From Citricoccus alkalitolerans (lineage in GTDB: Bacteria; Actinomycetota; Actinomycetes; Actinomycetales; Micrococcaceae): a DNA stretch of 64,000 bases. Of this stretch, positions 17,875-29,223 are shown piece by piece (position 1 is the first letter of the stretch; each line of letters opens with the position of its first letter). Position numbers and translations under genes: made by a program. The notes under the pieces are model-generated. The model did not search any database and had not been told where the DNA came from. It was given only the letters and a program-made list of their open reading frames with translations. The stretch covers positions 1,178,001-1,242,000 of the forward strand of contig NZ_BAAALH010000001.1 of assembly GCF_039528175.1 (NCBI RefSeq), written 5' to 3'.

Positions 17875-18399
17875 ATGACTTCCGCTCACCAGGCCTCCAC
17901 CGGAGCCGCCGGACCGCAGGACCAGCACGACGCCGGCGCCCCCTGTGACGGTTGCGGACCCTCCCGCAGGTCTTTCCTGGAACGCGGCACGCTGCTCGGC
18001 GCGGTGGGGGTGGCCGGCACCCTCGGACTGACGGCGTGCACGGATGAGATCCGCGCCGAGGACAACGCCCCCTCACATCACGTGGGCGGCTCCCCGACTC
18101 CGGCTATCGACCTGGCAGACCTGCCCGTCGGTGGGATGACCAGCGTCATGGTCGAGGGTCGGACCCTTTTGATCAGCCGACCGGCGGAGGACGAGGTGCA
18201 TGCCTTCTCGGCCGTCTGCACGCACCAGGGCTGCACCGTGGCTCCCGCCACCGAGAACGGCGAGGAGGTCTTCGCTTGCCCCTGCCACGGTTCGCACTTC
18301 GACGTGGCCACCGGGGCACCCTACGGCGGACCGGCGCAGAAGCCACTGACCGAGTACACCGCCACCGTGGACGGTGACCGCGTCCTCGTGACCCTGTAG
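17875..18399 (+). CDS. Tat-exported Rieske [2Fe-2S] protein
   Basis: Probable membrane- or lipid-anchored electron-transfer protein of 174 aa. The N terminus carries a twin-arginine signal (SRRSFLE, Arg 31-32), a hydrophobic core and an LTAC lipobox (Cys55), so Tat export with lipid attachment is likely. The Rieske ligands are clear: CTHQGC (Cys115, His117) and CPCHGSH (Cys135, His138), followed by the proline-loop region YGGPAQKPL. Two extra Cys in CDGCG precede the twin arginine. The ATG follows GATAAT by 6 nt, so the transcript may be leaderless. No cytochrome or oxygenase gene is adjacent, so the partner is unknown. Confidence 0.88.
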   Translation: MTSAHQASTGAAGPQDQHDAGAPCDGCGPSRRSFLERGTLLGAVGVAGTLGLTACTDEIRAEDNAPSHHVGGSPTPAIDLADLPVGGMTSVMVEGRTLLISRPAEDEVHAFSAVCTHQGCTVAPATENGEEVFACPCHGSHFDVATGAPYGGPAQKPLTEYTATVDGDRVLVTL

Positions 18400-18428
18400 G
18401 TGGCGCTGGGCTATCAAACGCCGGCGGA

Positions 18429-18761
18429 CTAGTTGCCCGCGGTCGGGCGCCGCGGCGGATTCACGACGATCTCGCGGCTGTTGGGGTCCCAGGACGGCTG
18501 CTCGGTCTTGCGCCGCGGGTAGTAGTAGAACCGCCACCACAGCCACACCGCCGGCCCCAGGACGGGCAGCAGGAACATCAGGAAGGCCCACGGGATGCGC
18601 CGTCCCGGGTCCAGGGGTGAGTGGGACAGGGAGACCAGGGACCACACCAGCATCCCGACCACGGCGATGACCACGATCCAGAGCAGGATCTCCACGGCGT
18701 TGAGGCCGAACGTCGGCCCGGCGGCGCCGACGACAACTGCTCCCAGGAGAGTGGATCCCAC
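18429..18761 (-). CDS. Small membrane protein with PLDc_N-like domain
   Basis: Protein of 110 aa with two hydrophobic segments (about residues 23-45 and 57-78) joined by a short basic loop, then WRFYYYPRRK and a polar tail. This matches the phospholipase D N-terminal (PLDc_N) membrane module, which is widespread in small actinobacterial proteins without a catalytic domain. Function is unknown. The GTG start shares one base with the stop of the aldo/keto reductase gene (TAGTG), indicating coupled translation as the last gene of the dxs operon. It converges on the Rieske gene. Confidence 0.75.
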   Translation of the reverse strand: MGSTLLGAVVVGAAGPTFGLNAVEILLWIVVIAVVGMLVWSLVSLSHSPLDPGRRIPWAFLMFLLPVLGPAVWLWWRFYYYPRRKTEQPSWDPNSREIVVNPPRRPTAGN

Positions 18762-19735
18762 TAGAACAGGGCGATCTTCGGGGCGGCCGGAAAGATGCCG
18801 TCCAGCTCGGCCCGCTCGTCGTCCGTGGGCACCCAGCGGATGGCCTCGGCGTTCTGACGGACCTGCTCCGGCCGGGTGGCCCCGGCGATCACGGAGGCGA
18901 CCGGTTCCTGGGCGGCCAGCCAGGAGAAGGCGAGGTCCACCTCGGACAGCCCCCGGTCCCGGGCGAACTCACCGTACCGCGCGAGCTGGTCCAGGTCCGC
19001 GTCCGAGACCAGGTGCTGGCGGCTGTGCGTCAGCCTCGACCCCTCGGGCGCCCGGCCGGACGAGTACTTGCCCGTGAGCAGGCCGTTGGCCAGCGGGAAG
19101 TACGGCAGCACCCCGAGCCCGAAGGCCCTCGCTGCGGGCAGGACCTCGAGCTCGGCGCGGCGGTCCAGCAGGTTGTAGTGGTTCTGGGCGGAGATGAACT
19201 TCTCGGTCCCGAGCTCGCGGGCCACGAACTCGGCCTCGGCGATCTGCCACCCCGCCCGGTTGGAATGACCGAGGTACCGCACCTTGCCTGAGCGCACCAG
19301 GTCGTCCAGGGCCGAGAGTGTCTCCTCGATTGGCGTCGCATCGTCCGGAGTGTGGAACTGGTACAGGTCGATCCAGTCCGTGCCCAGCCGCCGCAGCGAG
19401 GCCTCCACGGCCTTGACGATGTACCGGCGCGAGCCGCGGGCCCCGAAGTCGTTCCCGTTGACGCCACCCATGTCCATGCCGAACTTGGTGGCCAGCACGA
19501 TCTCCTCGCGCCGGGCCCCGAGGGCCCGGCCCAGCCGCTCCTCGCTCAGGCCGGGGCTCGCCCCGTAGGTGTCCGCCACGTCGAACAGGGTCACCCCGGC
19601 GTCCAGGGCCGCATGCACGACGGCGTCCGTCCCCTCCTGGCTCTTCGTCACGGTGCCGGGGCGGCCGAGGTTGTTGCACCCCAGCCCGACGACGGAGACG
19701 GACAGGCCTGAGCGCCCGAGACGGCGGTGTTCCAT
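18761..19735 (-). CDS. Aldo/keto reductase
   Basis: NADPH-dependent oxidoreductase of the AKR superfamily, 324 aa. The catalytic tetrad is visible: Asp and Tyr in FDVADTYG, Lys in LATKFGMD, His in YQFHTPDD. The N-terminal MEHRRLGRSGLSVSVVGLG is typical of AKR families that include YajO and the voltage-gated K+ channel beta-like proteins. Substrate is unknown. AAGGA precedes the ATG at 19735. It is third in an apparent operon dxs, WGR-like gene, this gene, PLDc_N protein. Confidence 0.9.
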   Translation of the reverse strand: MEHRRLGRSGLSVSVVGLGCNNLGRPGTVTKSQEGTDAVVHAALDAGVTLFDVADTYGASPGLSEERLGRALGARREEIVLATKFGMDMGGVNGNDFGARGSRRYIVKAVEASLRRLGTDWIDLYQFHTPDDATPIEETLSALDDLVRSGKVRYLGHSNRAGWQIAEAEFVARELGTEKFISAQNHYNLLDRRAELEVLPAARAFGLGVLPYFPLANGLLTGKYSSGRAPEGSRLTHSRQHLVSDADLDQLARYGEFARDRGLSEVDLAFSWLAAQEPVASVIAGATRPEQVRQNAEAIRWVPTDDERAELDGIFPAAPKIALF

Positions 19736-19799
19736 GGAATTCAATCCTTCGAGTGATGTGGTCGGCGTGCCACGGCGAGAGGGCCGCAGCAGCGTCGAT

Positions 19800-20297
19800 T
19801 CAGCGGGAGGTGGTGACGCGGGAGGGCTGGACGCCCGCGAACTTGGTGGCGGCCGGGATCTCGGCGGCAGCCTTGCGTGGGTGCGGCGTGGCCACATCGA
19901 ACACCACGCGGCCGGACTCCGCGCGCTCGTCCACGACCTCACCCAGGCCGCGCCAGGCCAGCTGATTGGTGATCTCTCCGCGCAGCTTGGCTACCAGGGT
20001 GGTCTCCACGGCCGTCGGCTCTGCGCCCTTCAGCCGGTAGTACACCTCGAAATGCTTCGATTCGTCCGCCGGGAGCACGGCGAAGCCGTCCTCCGCGCAC
20101 TGCGCGGCGAAGCCGGCGAGCAGCTGCTCGCCGGTGGCGTCGTCCGGGACCTGCTCGGCCGACGTCGTTCCCGTGCTGCCGATCCGGCCGTGGTGGACCA
20201 CGACCTCCCCGCTGCCGGGCTCGAACCATGCCTCGCGGTAGTCCAGACGCTGCTGGCCGTCCTGCTCGGTCCGCCGGTAGGTACGCACAATGCTCAA
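19800..20297 (-). CDS. Uncharacterised protein with WGR-like N-terminal region
   Basis: 165 aa, no signal peptide or membrane segment. Residues 1-50 (RTYRRTEQDGQQRLDYREAW, then VVVHHGRIGSTGTT) resemble a WGR fold, a small DNA- or nucleic-acid-binding module found in PARPs and some bacterial regulators, where the conserved strand is WGRIG; here Trp is replaced by His (HGRIG). The rest matches nothing I recognise. Its start, TTG 20297 or the GTG three codons later, overlaps the dxs stop by 4 bp, so it is translated with dxs. Function is not assigned; the domain suggestion is tentative. Confidence 0.65.
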   Translation of the reverse strand: MSIVRTYRRTEQDGQQRLDYREAWFEPGSGEVVVHHGRIGSTGTTSAEQVPDDATGEQLLAGFAAQCAEDGFAVLPADESKHFEVYYRLKGAEPTAVETTLVAKLRGEITNQLAWRGLGEVVDERAESGRVVFDVATPHPRKAAAEIPAATKFAGVQPSRVTTSR

Positions 20298-22330
20298 GAC
20301 TTGCCCTTCGTTGACGGGATCTGCCCCGTGTTGTCATCCTTGCCGCCGATGTCCCCGGCCGCCCGGACCTGGCTCATCTGGCCCGTCAGGGGCCGCGCGA
20401 ACGGCACCTTCGTGCCGAGTACCTGCGCCACCGTGTCCTGGGCGATCCGCCGCGCCGTCAGGCCGGTGCGCTCGAGCACCTGGTCCCGGGAGGCGTGGGC
20501 CAGGAACTCCACCGGCAGGCCGACCTCGTTGAGCGCCGTGTCCACGCCGCGGGCGCGCATCTCCTGTCGGATCCGCGAGCCGACGCCGCCGGCCTTCACA
20601 CCGTCCTCGATGCAGACGACGATCCGGTGGCGGGCGGCCATCTCGATCACGGATTCCTGCACAGGCAGCACCCACCGCGGATCGATGACGGCGGCGGAGA
20701 TCCCCTGGTCGGCCAGCCGGGCGGCCACGTCCAGGCCGAGCTCGGCCATGGTCCCGACGGCGACGATCAGCACGTCGCGTTCGGTCCCGGGCTCCTCTGA
20801 GGCCCCTCCCAGGCGGACCAGCACGTCCACGCCGTCCGCGAGCCGCTCCAGCGCGGCGATCTCCGGTCCCACGGATCCCTTCGAGAACCGCACGACCGTG
20901 GGCGCATCCTCCACGGACACGGCTTCGCGTAGTTCCTCCCGGAGCCGCTGGGCGTCCCGGGGTGCGGCGATGCGCAGGGTGGGAACAGACTGCAGCAGGG
21001 CCAAGTCCCACATGCCGTGGTGGCTGGGCCCGTCCGGTCCCGTGACGCCGGCCCGGTCCAGGACGAACGTGACCCCGGCCCGGTGCAAGCCGACGTCCAT
21101 CAGGACCTGGTCGAAGGCGCGGTTGAGGAAGGTGGCATACACGGCGACCACGGGATGCAGCCCGCCGAAGGCCATGCCGGCGGCCGAGGTGACGGCATGC
21201 TGCTCGGCGATCCCGACGTCGTAGACGCGTCGCGGATGCCTCTCGGCCATGAGCCCCAGGCCGACGGGGATCTTCATGGCCGCGGTGATGGCCACGATGT
21301 CCTCGCGCTCGTCCGCGATCGCGCAGATCTCCTGACCGAACACGGACGTCCAGGAGGGGCCGGAGCTGGAGGCCACCGGTTCGCCCGTCTCCGGGTCGAT
21401 CTTGCCGATGGCGTGGAACTGGTCGTCCTGGTGGGCCACCGCCGGGGCATAGCCATGGCCCTTCTCCGTCATGGCATGCACGATGACGGGGCCGGCGTAG
21501 TTCTTGGCGTCCGCCAGCGCCTCCTCGAGCTCTGCCTGGTCGTGTCCGTTGATCGGACCGATGTACTTCATCCCCAGGTCCTCGAACAGGCCCTGCGGAG
21601 CCCACCAGTCCTTGATGCCCTTCTTCGTGGCATGCAGGGACTTGTACACGAACCGCCCGGCCGTTCCGGAGGTCTGCAGCCGGGACTTCCAGAAGTCGAG
21701 GGTGTCCTCGTAGGTGCGGTGGGTCCGGAGCTTGTCCAGGAACGCCCGGCGCAGCCCCGAGAGCTGGTTGGCGAGCCCGCCGACGGTGGGCGCGTAGGAG
21801 CGTCCGTTGTCATTGACCACGATCACGACGCGCCGGTCGCGATCCGCGGCGATGTTGTTGATGGCCTCCCAGGCCATGCCACCGGTCAGGGCACCATCTC
21901 CGATCACGGCCACCACGGAACGGTCTCCGTCCCCACGCAGGGACCAGGCCCGCGAGATCCCGTCCGCCCAGGACAGGGACGAGGAGGCGTGGGAGGACTC
22001 CACCACGTCATGCACGGACTCGCCGCGGTCCCCGTAGCCGGAGAGCCCGCCCTCCTGGCGCAGCGTGGAGAAGTTCTGGCGACCGGTGACGAGCTTGTGC
22101 ACGTAGGACTGGTGCCCGGTGTCGAAGATCACGGCGTCCCGGGGCGAGTCGAAGACCCGGTGGATCGCCAGGGTCAGCTCGACCACACCGAGGTTGGGCC
22201 CGAGGTGGCCGCCGGTGCGGGAGACGGTGGCGATGAGGAAGCTGCGGATCTCCTCGGCCAACTGCCGCAACTGACCACCGGTGAGTCGGGTGAGGTCCTG
22301 CGGGGTATGGATGGTTTCGAGAAGGCCCAC
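20294..22330 (-). CDS. dxs: 1-deoxy-D-xylulose-5-phosphate synthase
   Basis: First enzyme of the MEP isoprenoid pathway, condensing pyruvate and glyceraldehyde 3-phosphate with thiamine diphosphate. It is 678 aa. The catalytic-site SRTGGHLGPNLGVVELT, the ThDP/Mg motif GDGALTGGMAWEAINN, and the transketolase-like MAFGGLHPVVAVYATFLNRA and GPSHHGMWDLALL segments are all present. GTG 22330 is chosen because the family N terminus (LLETI) begins there and AAAGGA lies upstream; the longer in-frame ORF enters the hairpin region. It is the first gene of a four-gene minus-strand operon. Confidence 0.96.
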   Translation of the reverse strand: MGLLETIHTPQDLTRLTGGQLRQLAEEIRSFLIATVSRTGGHLGPNLGVVELTLAIHRVFDSPRDAVIFDTGHQSYVHKLVTGRQNFSTLRQEGGLSGYGDRGESVHDVVESSHASSSLSWADGISRAWSLRGDGDRSVVAVIGDGALTGGMAWEAINNIAADRDRRVVIVVNDNGRSYAPTVGGLANQLSGLRRAFLDKLRTHRTYEDTLDFWKSRLQTSGTAGRFVYKSLHATKKGIKDWWAPQGLFEDLGMKYIGPINGHDQAELEEALADAKNYAGPVIVHAMTEKGHGYAPAVAHQDDQFHAIGKIDPETGEPVASSSGPSWTSVFGQEICAIADEREDIVAITAAMKIPVGLGLMAERHPRRVYDVGIAEQHAVTSAAGMAFGGLHPVVAVYATFLNRAFDQVLMDVGLHRAGVTFVLDRAGVTGPDGPSHHGMWDLALLQSVPTLRIAAPRDAQRLREELREAVSVEDAPTVVRFSKGSVGPEIAALERLADGVDVLVRLGGASEEPGTERDVLIVAVGTMAELGLDVAARLADQGISAAVIDPRWVLPVQESVIEMAARHRIVVCIEDGVKAGGVGSRIRQEMRARGVDTALNEVGLPVEFLAHASRDQVLERTGLTARRIAQDTVAQVLGTKVPFARPLTGQMSQVRAAGDIGGKDDNTGQIPSTKGKS

Positions 22331-22397
22331 GGGCAAGCGGTCCTTTCGGCCGGGGAAGAACTTGGTCCCACCAGAATACCGCGCGGCGGGGACCACC

Positions 22398-22446
22398 AGA
22401 GGACGAAGGGCCGGACCCCCACACGGGGTCCGGCCCTTCGTCCTCT
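22398..22446 (-). terminator. Perfect 22-bp hairpin between acnA and dxs
   Basis: Arms at 22398-22419 and 22425-22446 are fully complementary over 22 bp with the 5-nt loop CACAC. It begins 38 bp past the acnA stop and ends 68 bp before the dxs start, so it can end acnA transcription before dxs. There is no T-run. Confidence 0.75.
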
Positions 22447-22483
22447 TACAGCCGGTCCCCCGGTGCGGGGAGCCGGCGGACGA

Positions 22484-25183
<2,700 letters not shown>

Positions 25184-25353
25184 GGAGGACTCCTCTTCCC
25201 GCCCTGGGTCAGGGCGATTGGCCGGTCTTGAGTGCCATTGCCGTGCCACCGGGCGTCCCGTACCGCGTGCGGGCGGTAAGGGACCGGTGGTGGCGGCCAC
25301 ATGCCGAACCTGGGCCGAAGTCTGACGACTCCGTCACAGGGGGCTCGGTCACC

Positions 25354-25359
25354 ATCCTA
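25354..25359 (-). promoter_or_regulatory. Candidate -10 box for acnA
   Basis: TAGGAT on the minus strand, in GGGATAGGATGG, is a good actinobacterial -10 element 170 nt before the acnA start. No matching -35 is seen, so support is limited. Confidence 0.35.
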
Positions 25360-25470
25360 TCCCGAGGGACGGCAGGATCCCGCGCTTCACCCGCCCAGAA
25401 GTCGTGCGTGACGGGGAGATTTGTGGCGTTCTTGACGGAGCCGCATGTTCTCTTGACTCCGGCACCGCGG

Positions 25471-26937
25471 TCAGGACTTCGTGAGGAGCGCCACGGATTC
25501 CATGTGGTGGGTGTCCGGGTAGAGGTCGTAGACGTCGACCTTCGCCGCGGTCCAGCCGGCCTGGGACAACAGCCCCAGGTCGCGGGCGAAGGACGCGGGA
25601 TCGCAGGACACGTAGACGATCCTCTCCGGGTCCAGTCGGTGGATCCGCTCCACGGCCGTCTTGCCGGCGCCCGCCCGGGGCGGGTCCAACACCACCGTGT
25701 CGACCGAACGTCCGCCCAGGCCGCAGTCGGCGACCGGCTCGTCCGGCTTGGACAGCCAGCCGCCCAGGACCCGGTCCGTCATGCCGTTGAGGACGGCTGC
25801 CTGGGTGACCCCGTGCAGGTTGCGCCGGGCGTCCCTGCTGGCTCCCGGTGCGGCCTCCACGGACAGCACCAGCCCCTCGGTCCCGACCGCGTCAGCCAGG
25901 AACGCGGAAAACAGTCCGGCACCGGCGTATAGGTCGGCGATGACCTGTCCTGGCTGCGGATCTGCCGCCGCGAGCACGGCGTCGACCAGCATGGAGGGAG
26001 CGGAACGATGGACCTGCCAGAAGCCGTCCCCGGTGATCCGGAAGGCATGTTCTGACCCGCCGGCGCCGGCCACCGACTCCTGGGTCCAGGTCCGGCCGCG
26101 CAGGCGGTGTAACTCCGGCCGGTCGTTCGGGTTCTCTCCCGGTACGATCAGCGACACGGAAGTGCCCTCCGGCAGCCGGCTGGTCTGCCGGTGCATTCGG
26201 CCGCCCAGCTGGGACAGATCGGCACCGTCGGCAGGGGTGAGCAGCACCAGGGCCGGCTCGCCGGAGGCGGGCGTGGCCACGTCCACCCGGGAGAGACCGG
26301 TGAAGTCCACTTCCCAGAGCTTGAGGGCATCCAGGCCCGGCACCCCGAGGGGCATGTTGCGGACCGGCACCAGCACGGTGGAGCGGTGCGCGTGCATGGC
26401 CAGCCGACCGGTGGGTGTCACGGCGAAGGCGTTGCGGGTGCGCCAGTGCAGCCCGGATGGATCATCCCCCGGCGCCCCGGTGACGTGCACCTCGAGTTGC
26501 AGCCCGGCGATCCGGGCCACGGTGTCCCGGAACACCTGAGCCTTGAGGCGCCGTTGGTGTGGCAGCACGATGTGCCCGTACTCGGCACCGCCCACGGGTA
26601 GCCGGCCGGCGGCGTGCGCACGCAGGGAGTCGGCCAGCTTCCACTGGTGGGTCCGGCGGAATTCGGAGCCGTGAAGCACCTCGACGGTGTCGGCACGCCA
26701 GAACCGGGCTCCCTCCCCCGCCTCGGTCACGACGGCGCGGACCACCTCGCCGGGGATGGTGTGGCGGACGAACACCACTCGACCTTCATGCCGGGCGACG
26801 CAGTGGCCTCCGTGGGCCATCGGCCCGGCCTCGAGTTCGAGGATCTGGGGTATCTCCGGCAACCCGGCCGCCCCGGATGCACCGTGCACCGGTTGGCGGG
26901 CTACGTCAACATTGCTGGTGTCGCGGATGGTGGTCAT
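25471..26937 (-). CDS. Class I SAM-dependent RNA (uracil-5-)-methyltransferase, TrmA/RlmD family
   Basis: Predicted to methylate uridine in rRNA or tRNA. It is 488 aa with an N-terminal TRAM-like beta domain (LEAGPMAHGGHCVARHEGRV), the SAM-binding DLYAGAGLFSAFLA, VVLDPPRAGAGK, and the catalytic Cys in VYVSCDPASFARDL. The four-Cys iron-sulfur cluster motif of RlmC/RlmD is absent; the corresponding stretch reads VGGAEYGHIVLPHQRRLKA. The exact target base is therefore unknown. AGGAGG precedes the ATG. It is 21 bp downstream of the APC permease gene, a pairing also recalled from M. tuberculosis. Confidence 0.9.
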   Translation of the reverse strand: MTTIRDTSNVDVARQPVHGASGAAGLPEIPQILELEAGPMAHGGHCVARHEGRVVFVRHTIPGEVVRAVVTEAGEGARFWRADTVEVLHGSEFRRTHQWKLADSLRAHAAGRLPVGGAEYGHIVLPHQRRLKAQVFRDTVARIAGLQLEVHVTGAPGDDPSGLHWRTRNAFAVTPTGRLAMHAHRSTVLVPVRNMPLGVPGLDALKLWEVDFTGLSRVDVATPASGEPALVLLTPADGADLSQLGGRMHRQTSRLPEGTSVSLIVPGENPNDRPELHRLRGRTWTQESVAGAGGSEHAFRITGDGFWQVHRSAPSMLVDAVLAAADPQPGQVIADLYAGAGLFSAFLADAVGTEGLVLSVEAAPGASRDARRNLHGVTQAAVLNGMTDRVLGGWLSKPDEPVADCGLGGRSVDTVVLDPPRAGAGKTAVERIHRLDPERIVYVSCDPASFARDLGLLSQAGWTAAKVDVYDLYPDTHHMESVALLTKS

Positions 26938-26958
26938 CCTCGCCGTCCTCCTGAGCAG

Positions 26959-29025
26959 TCATGGGCGGTCGGCCTGATCGGCCGAGGATCCGTTGCCCTG
27001 TACCCCAGACTCTACTGGGCCGGTCCAGGGTCCGGTGGGCGGGAGGGATGTGCCGGTCCGTGGAGAGTTGGCGGCTCCTCGCCGGGTCGTCTCCAGCTGC
27101 CACGGCACCGAGGCGACCATGACGCCCGGCTCGTGGTGCAGGCGCGCCTTGATCCGCTTGGTGGTCCGGTTGTGCAGGAGCGCCTGCCAACCACTTCCGA
27201 CGACGTATTCGGGGATGTAGACGACCACCAGGTCCCGTGGTGAGGTGCGCCGCAGGGCCCGCAGGTGACGGATCAGGGGTTCCGACATCTCCCGGTAGGG
27301 CGAGGCCAACACCGTGATCGGCACCGGCAGGCCGAGCCGGTCCCACGCCGCCATCAGCTTGCTGGTGGCCGGCTTGTCCAGGTCCACCACGACGGCTTCC
27401 ATGCTGGAGGGCCGCGAGGCGCGGGCATAGGCCAGGGCCCGCAGCGTGGGCCGCTGGACGGACATCACCAGGATGACGGCATGGACCCGGGACGGCAGCG
27501 CCCGGGCATCCTCGGTCGAGGTCAGGTCGAGCTCAGAGGCCACCGCCTCGTAATGACCCTGGATCCGGGACATCACCAGCACCATCGCCGCGATCGCCAG
27601 CAGCGCCACCCAGGCCCCCTGGCCGAACCGGGTCACGAGGACGACCATCGCGACCAGGGCGGTGACCACGAGCCCCACCAGGTTCACCAGCATCCGGGTT
27701 CGGACGGCCTGGCGGGCCCGGACTCCGGGCGTGTTCGCGAGGTGACGGCTCCAGTGCCGCACCATTCCCAGCTGACTGACCGTGAAGGACAGGAAGACGC
27801 CGATGACGTAGAGCTGGACGAGCAGTGCGGTCTGGGCCTGGAAGACGACCACGAGGGCCAGTGCGGCCAGGGCCAGCAGCACGACGCCGTTGGTGTACCC
27901 CAGGCGGTCGCCGCGGGTGAGCAGCTGCCGCGGCAGGTAACCGTCCGCCGCCAGCCGTGAGGCCAGCTCCGGGAAGGACTTGAACGCCGAGTGGCCGGCC
28001 AGCACCAACAGCACTGCGACCATCAGGATCAGGGCCCCGGCCAGGATCCCACCGTGGCCCAGGATCGCATTGGCCAACTGGGCCAGCACAGGATTCTGCA
28101 CATAGTCCTCGGACACCGGGCCACCCCCGACGGCCTGCAGTCCGGCCGGGTCCAGGACGAACACCACCCCGGTGCGGTCCGCCAGGTACATCACCCCGAT
28201 CGTGGACGCGCCGGCCGTCAGACCCATCGCCAGCATCACGGACCGGGCCAGGCGGACCCTCGGCTTGGCCATGGCTCCCACGTTCGAGGCCGGGACCTCC
28301 ACCCCGGTGGCGAGCGCCGAGCCGGAGGAGAATGCCCGGAGAACCAGGACCGCCAGCGCCAGGCCGCTCAGCCCCTCAGAGAAGGCGGGATCGGGCACGG
28401 GTTCGACCCCGGCCGACGTCGCCGGACCGAGGGTGCCCGTCACGTCCTGGACGAGGCCCGCCACGATCATGCCGAACAGCAGGGCGAGGAAGACGTAGGC
28501 GAGTGCGGCGGGCGTCACCCGTCCGCGTCCGGCTCCGCGGATGCTCGCCATGGCCAGGACCACGACGCCGGCCACGGCCACCGCCGTCTCCCCACCTCCC
28601 AGCGCGGGGACGGCCGCAGTGAGGTAGTGCGCCATGGCAGCCATGGACACCGCCACCGTGAAGACGAAGTCGAGCATCATGGCGGCGCCCACCGTCAGGC
28701 CGGCCCACGGACCGAGGTTGGCCCTTGAGATCGCATAGTCCCCACCTTCGGGGTAGGCCCGGATGGACACCCGGTAGGACACGACGATCAGCAGCATCAC
28801 CGCCACGACGGCCACACCGATCTCGGGACCCAGGGCCAGTGCAACCGTGCCGCCCAGGGCCAGGGTCAGCAGGATCTCGTCCGGGGCGTAGGCGATGGAG
28901 GACCAGGCGTTCGCGGAGAACACGGGCAGGGCGGTGAACCGGCCCAGGGGCCGGCGGTTCAGCCGCTCCGTGTCGTAGGGCCGGCCCACGAGGAGGCGGC
29001 GCATGCTGTCCAGGACCCTTGCCAC
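26959..29025 (-). CDS. APC-family amino acid/polyamine permease
   Basis: Integral membrane transporter of 688 aa. About 12 hydrophobic helices span residues 50-470, starting FSANAWSSIAYAPDEILLTL, and a roughly 200-residue cytoplasmic C-terminal domain follows (ILVMSVQRPTLRALAYA, VVVDLDKPATSKLMAAWDRL), a universal-stress-like fold in appearance. Substrate is unknown; it may be an amino acid, or potassium given the divergent trkA pair. GTG 29025 is preferred because TACCGT (29033-29038) ends 7 nt before it, implying a leaderless mRNA; ATG 29004 is the alternative. The 3' end is followed after 21 bp by the methyltransferase gene. Confidence 0.88.
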   Translation of the reverse strand: MARVLDSMRRLLVGRPYDTERLNRRPLGRFTALPVFSANAWSSIAYAPDEILLTLALGGTVALALGPEIGVAVVAVMLLIVVSYRVSIRAYPEGGDYAISRANLGPWAGLTVGAAMMLDFVFTVAVSMAAMAHYLTAAVPALGGGETAVAVAGVVVLAMASIRGAGRGRVTPAALAYVFLALLFGMIVAGLVQDVTGTLGPATSAGVEPVPDPAFSEGLSGLALAVLVLRAFSSGSALATGVEVPASNVGAMAKPRVRLARSVMLAMGLTAGASTIGVMYLADRTGVVFVLDPAGLQAVGGGPVSEDYVQNPVLAQLANAILGHGGILAGALILMVAVLLVLAGHSAFKSFPELASRLAADGYLPRQLLTRGDRLGYTNGVVLLALAALALVVVFQAQTALLVQLYVIGVFLSFTVSQLGMVRHWSRHLANTPGVRARQAVRTRMLVNLVGLVVTALVAMVVLVTRFGQGAWVALLAIAAMVLVMSRIQGHYEAVASELDLTSTEDARALPSRVHAVILVMSVQRPTLRALAYARASRPSSMEAVVVDLDKPATSKLMAAWDRLGLPVPITVLASPYREMSEPLIRHLRALRRTSPRDLVVVYIPEYVVGSGWQALLHNRTTKRIKARLHHEPGVMVASVPWQLETTRRGAANSPRTGTSLPPTGPWTGPVESGVQGNGSSADQADRP

Positions 29026-29032
29026 GGGAACT

Positions 29033-29038
29033 ACGGTA
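29033..29038 (-). promoter_or_regulatory. -10 box for a leaderless APC permease transcript
   Basis: TACCGT on the minus strand, 7 nt before GTG 29025. No Shine-Dalgarno sequence stands before that GTG, which supports leaderless initiation. Confidence 0.45.
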
Positions 29039-29223
29039 CCGCGCCCGCCGATCCACGCTGCCCACCCGCCGTGCCTGCGCTCCACGCGGCCGAGGGTCCG
29101 GCCGCCACGGCATGCCACGGCCCGGGGTGCGGGCCGAGCGTGGCACACTGGACTCGCAGGCGGTGCCGGCCCTGCCGGGTGCTCGCCCGATACCTCAGGC
29201 CGGTGAGTTCAGGAGGGAATCCG

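Noticed and set aside
29026..29223. Possible riboswitch (c-di-AMP type) before the trkA pair
   Set aside because: There is an inverted repeat at 29113-29145, but I could not find the conserved ydaO/c-di-AMP core bases, so it is only noted as a dyad.
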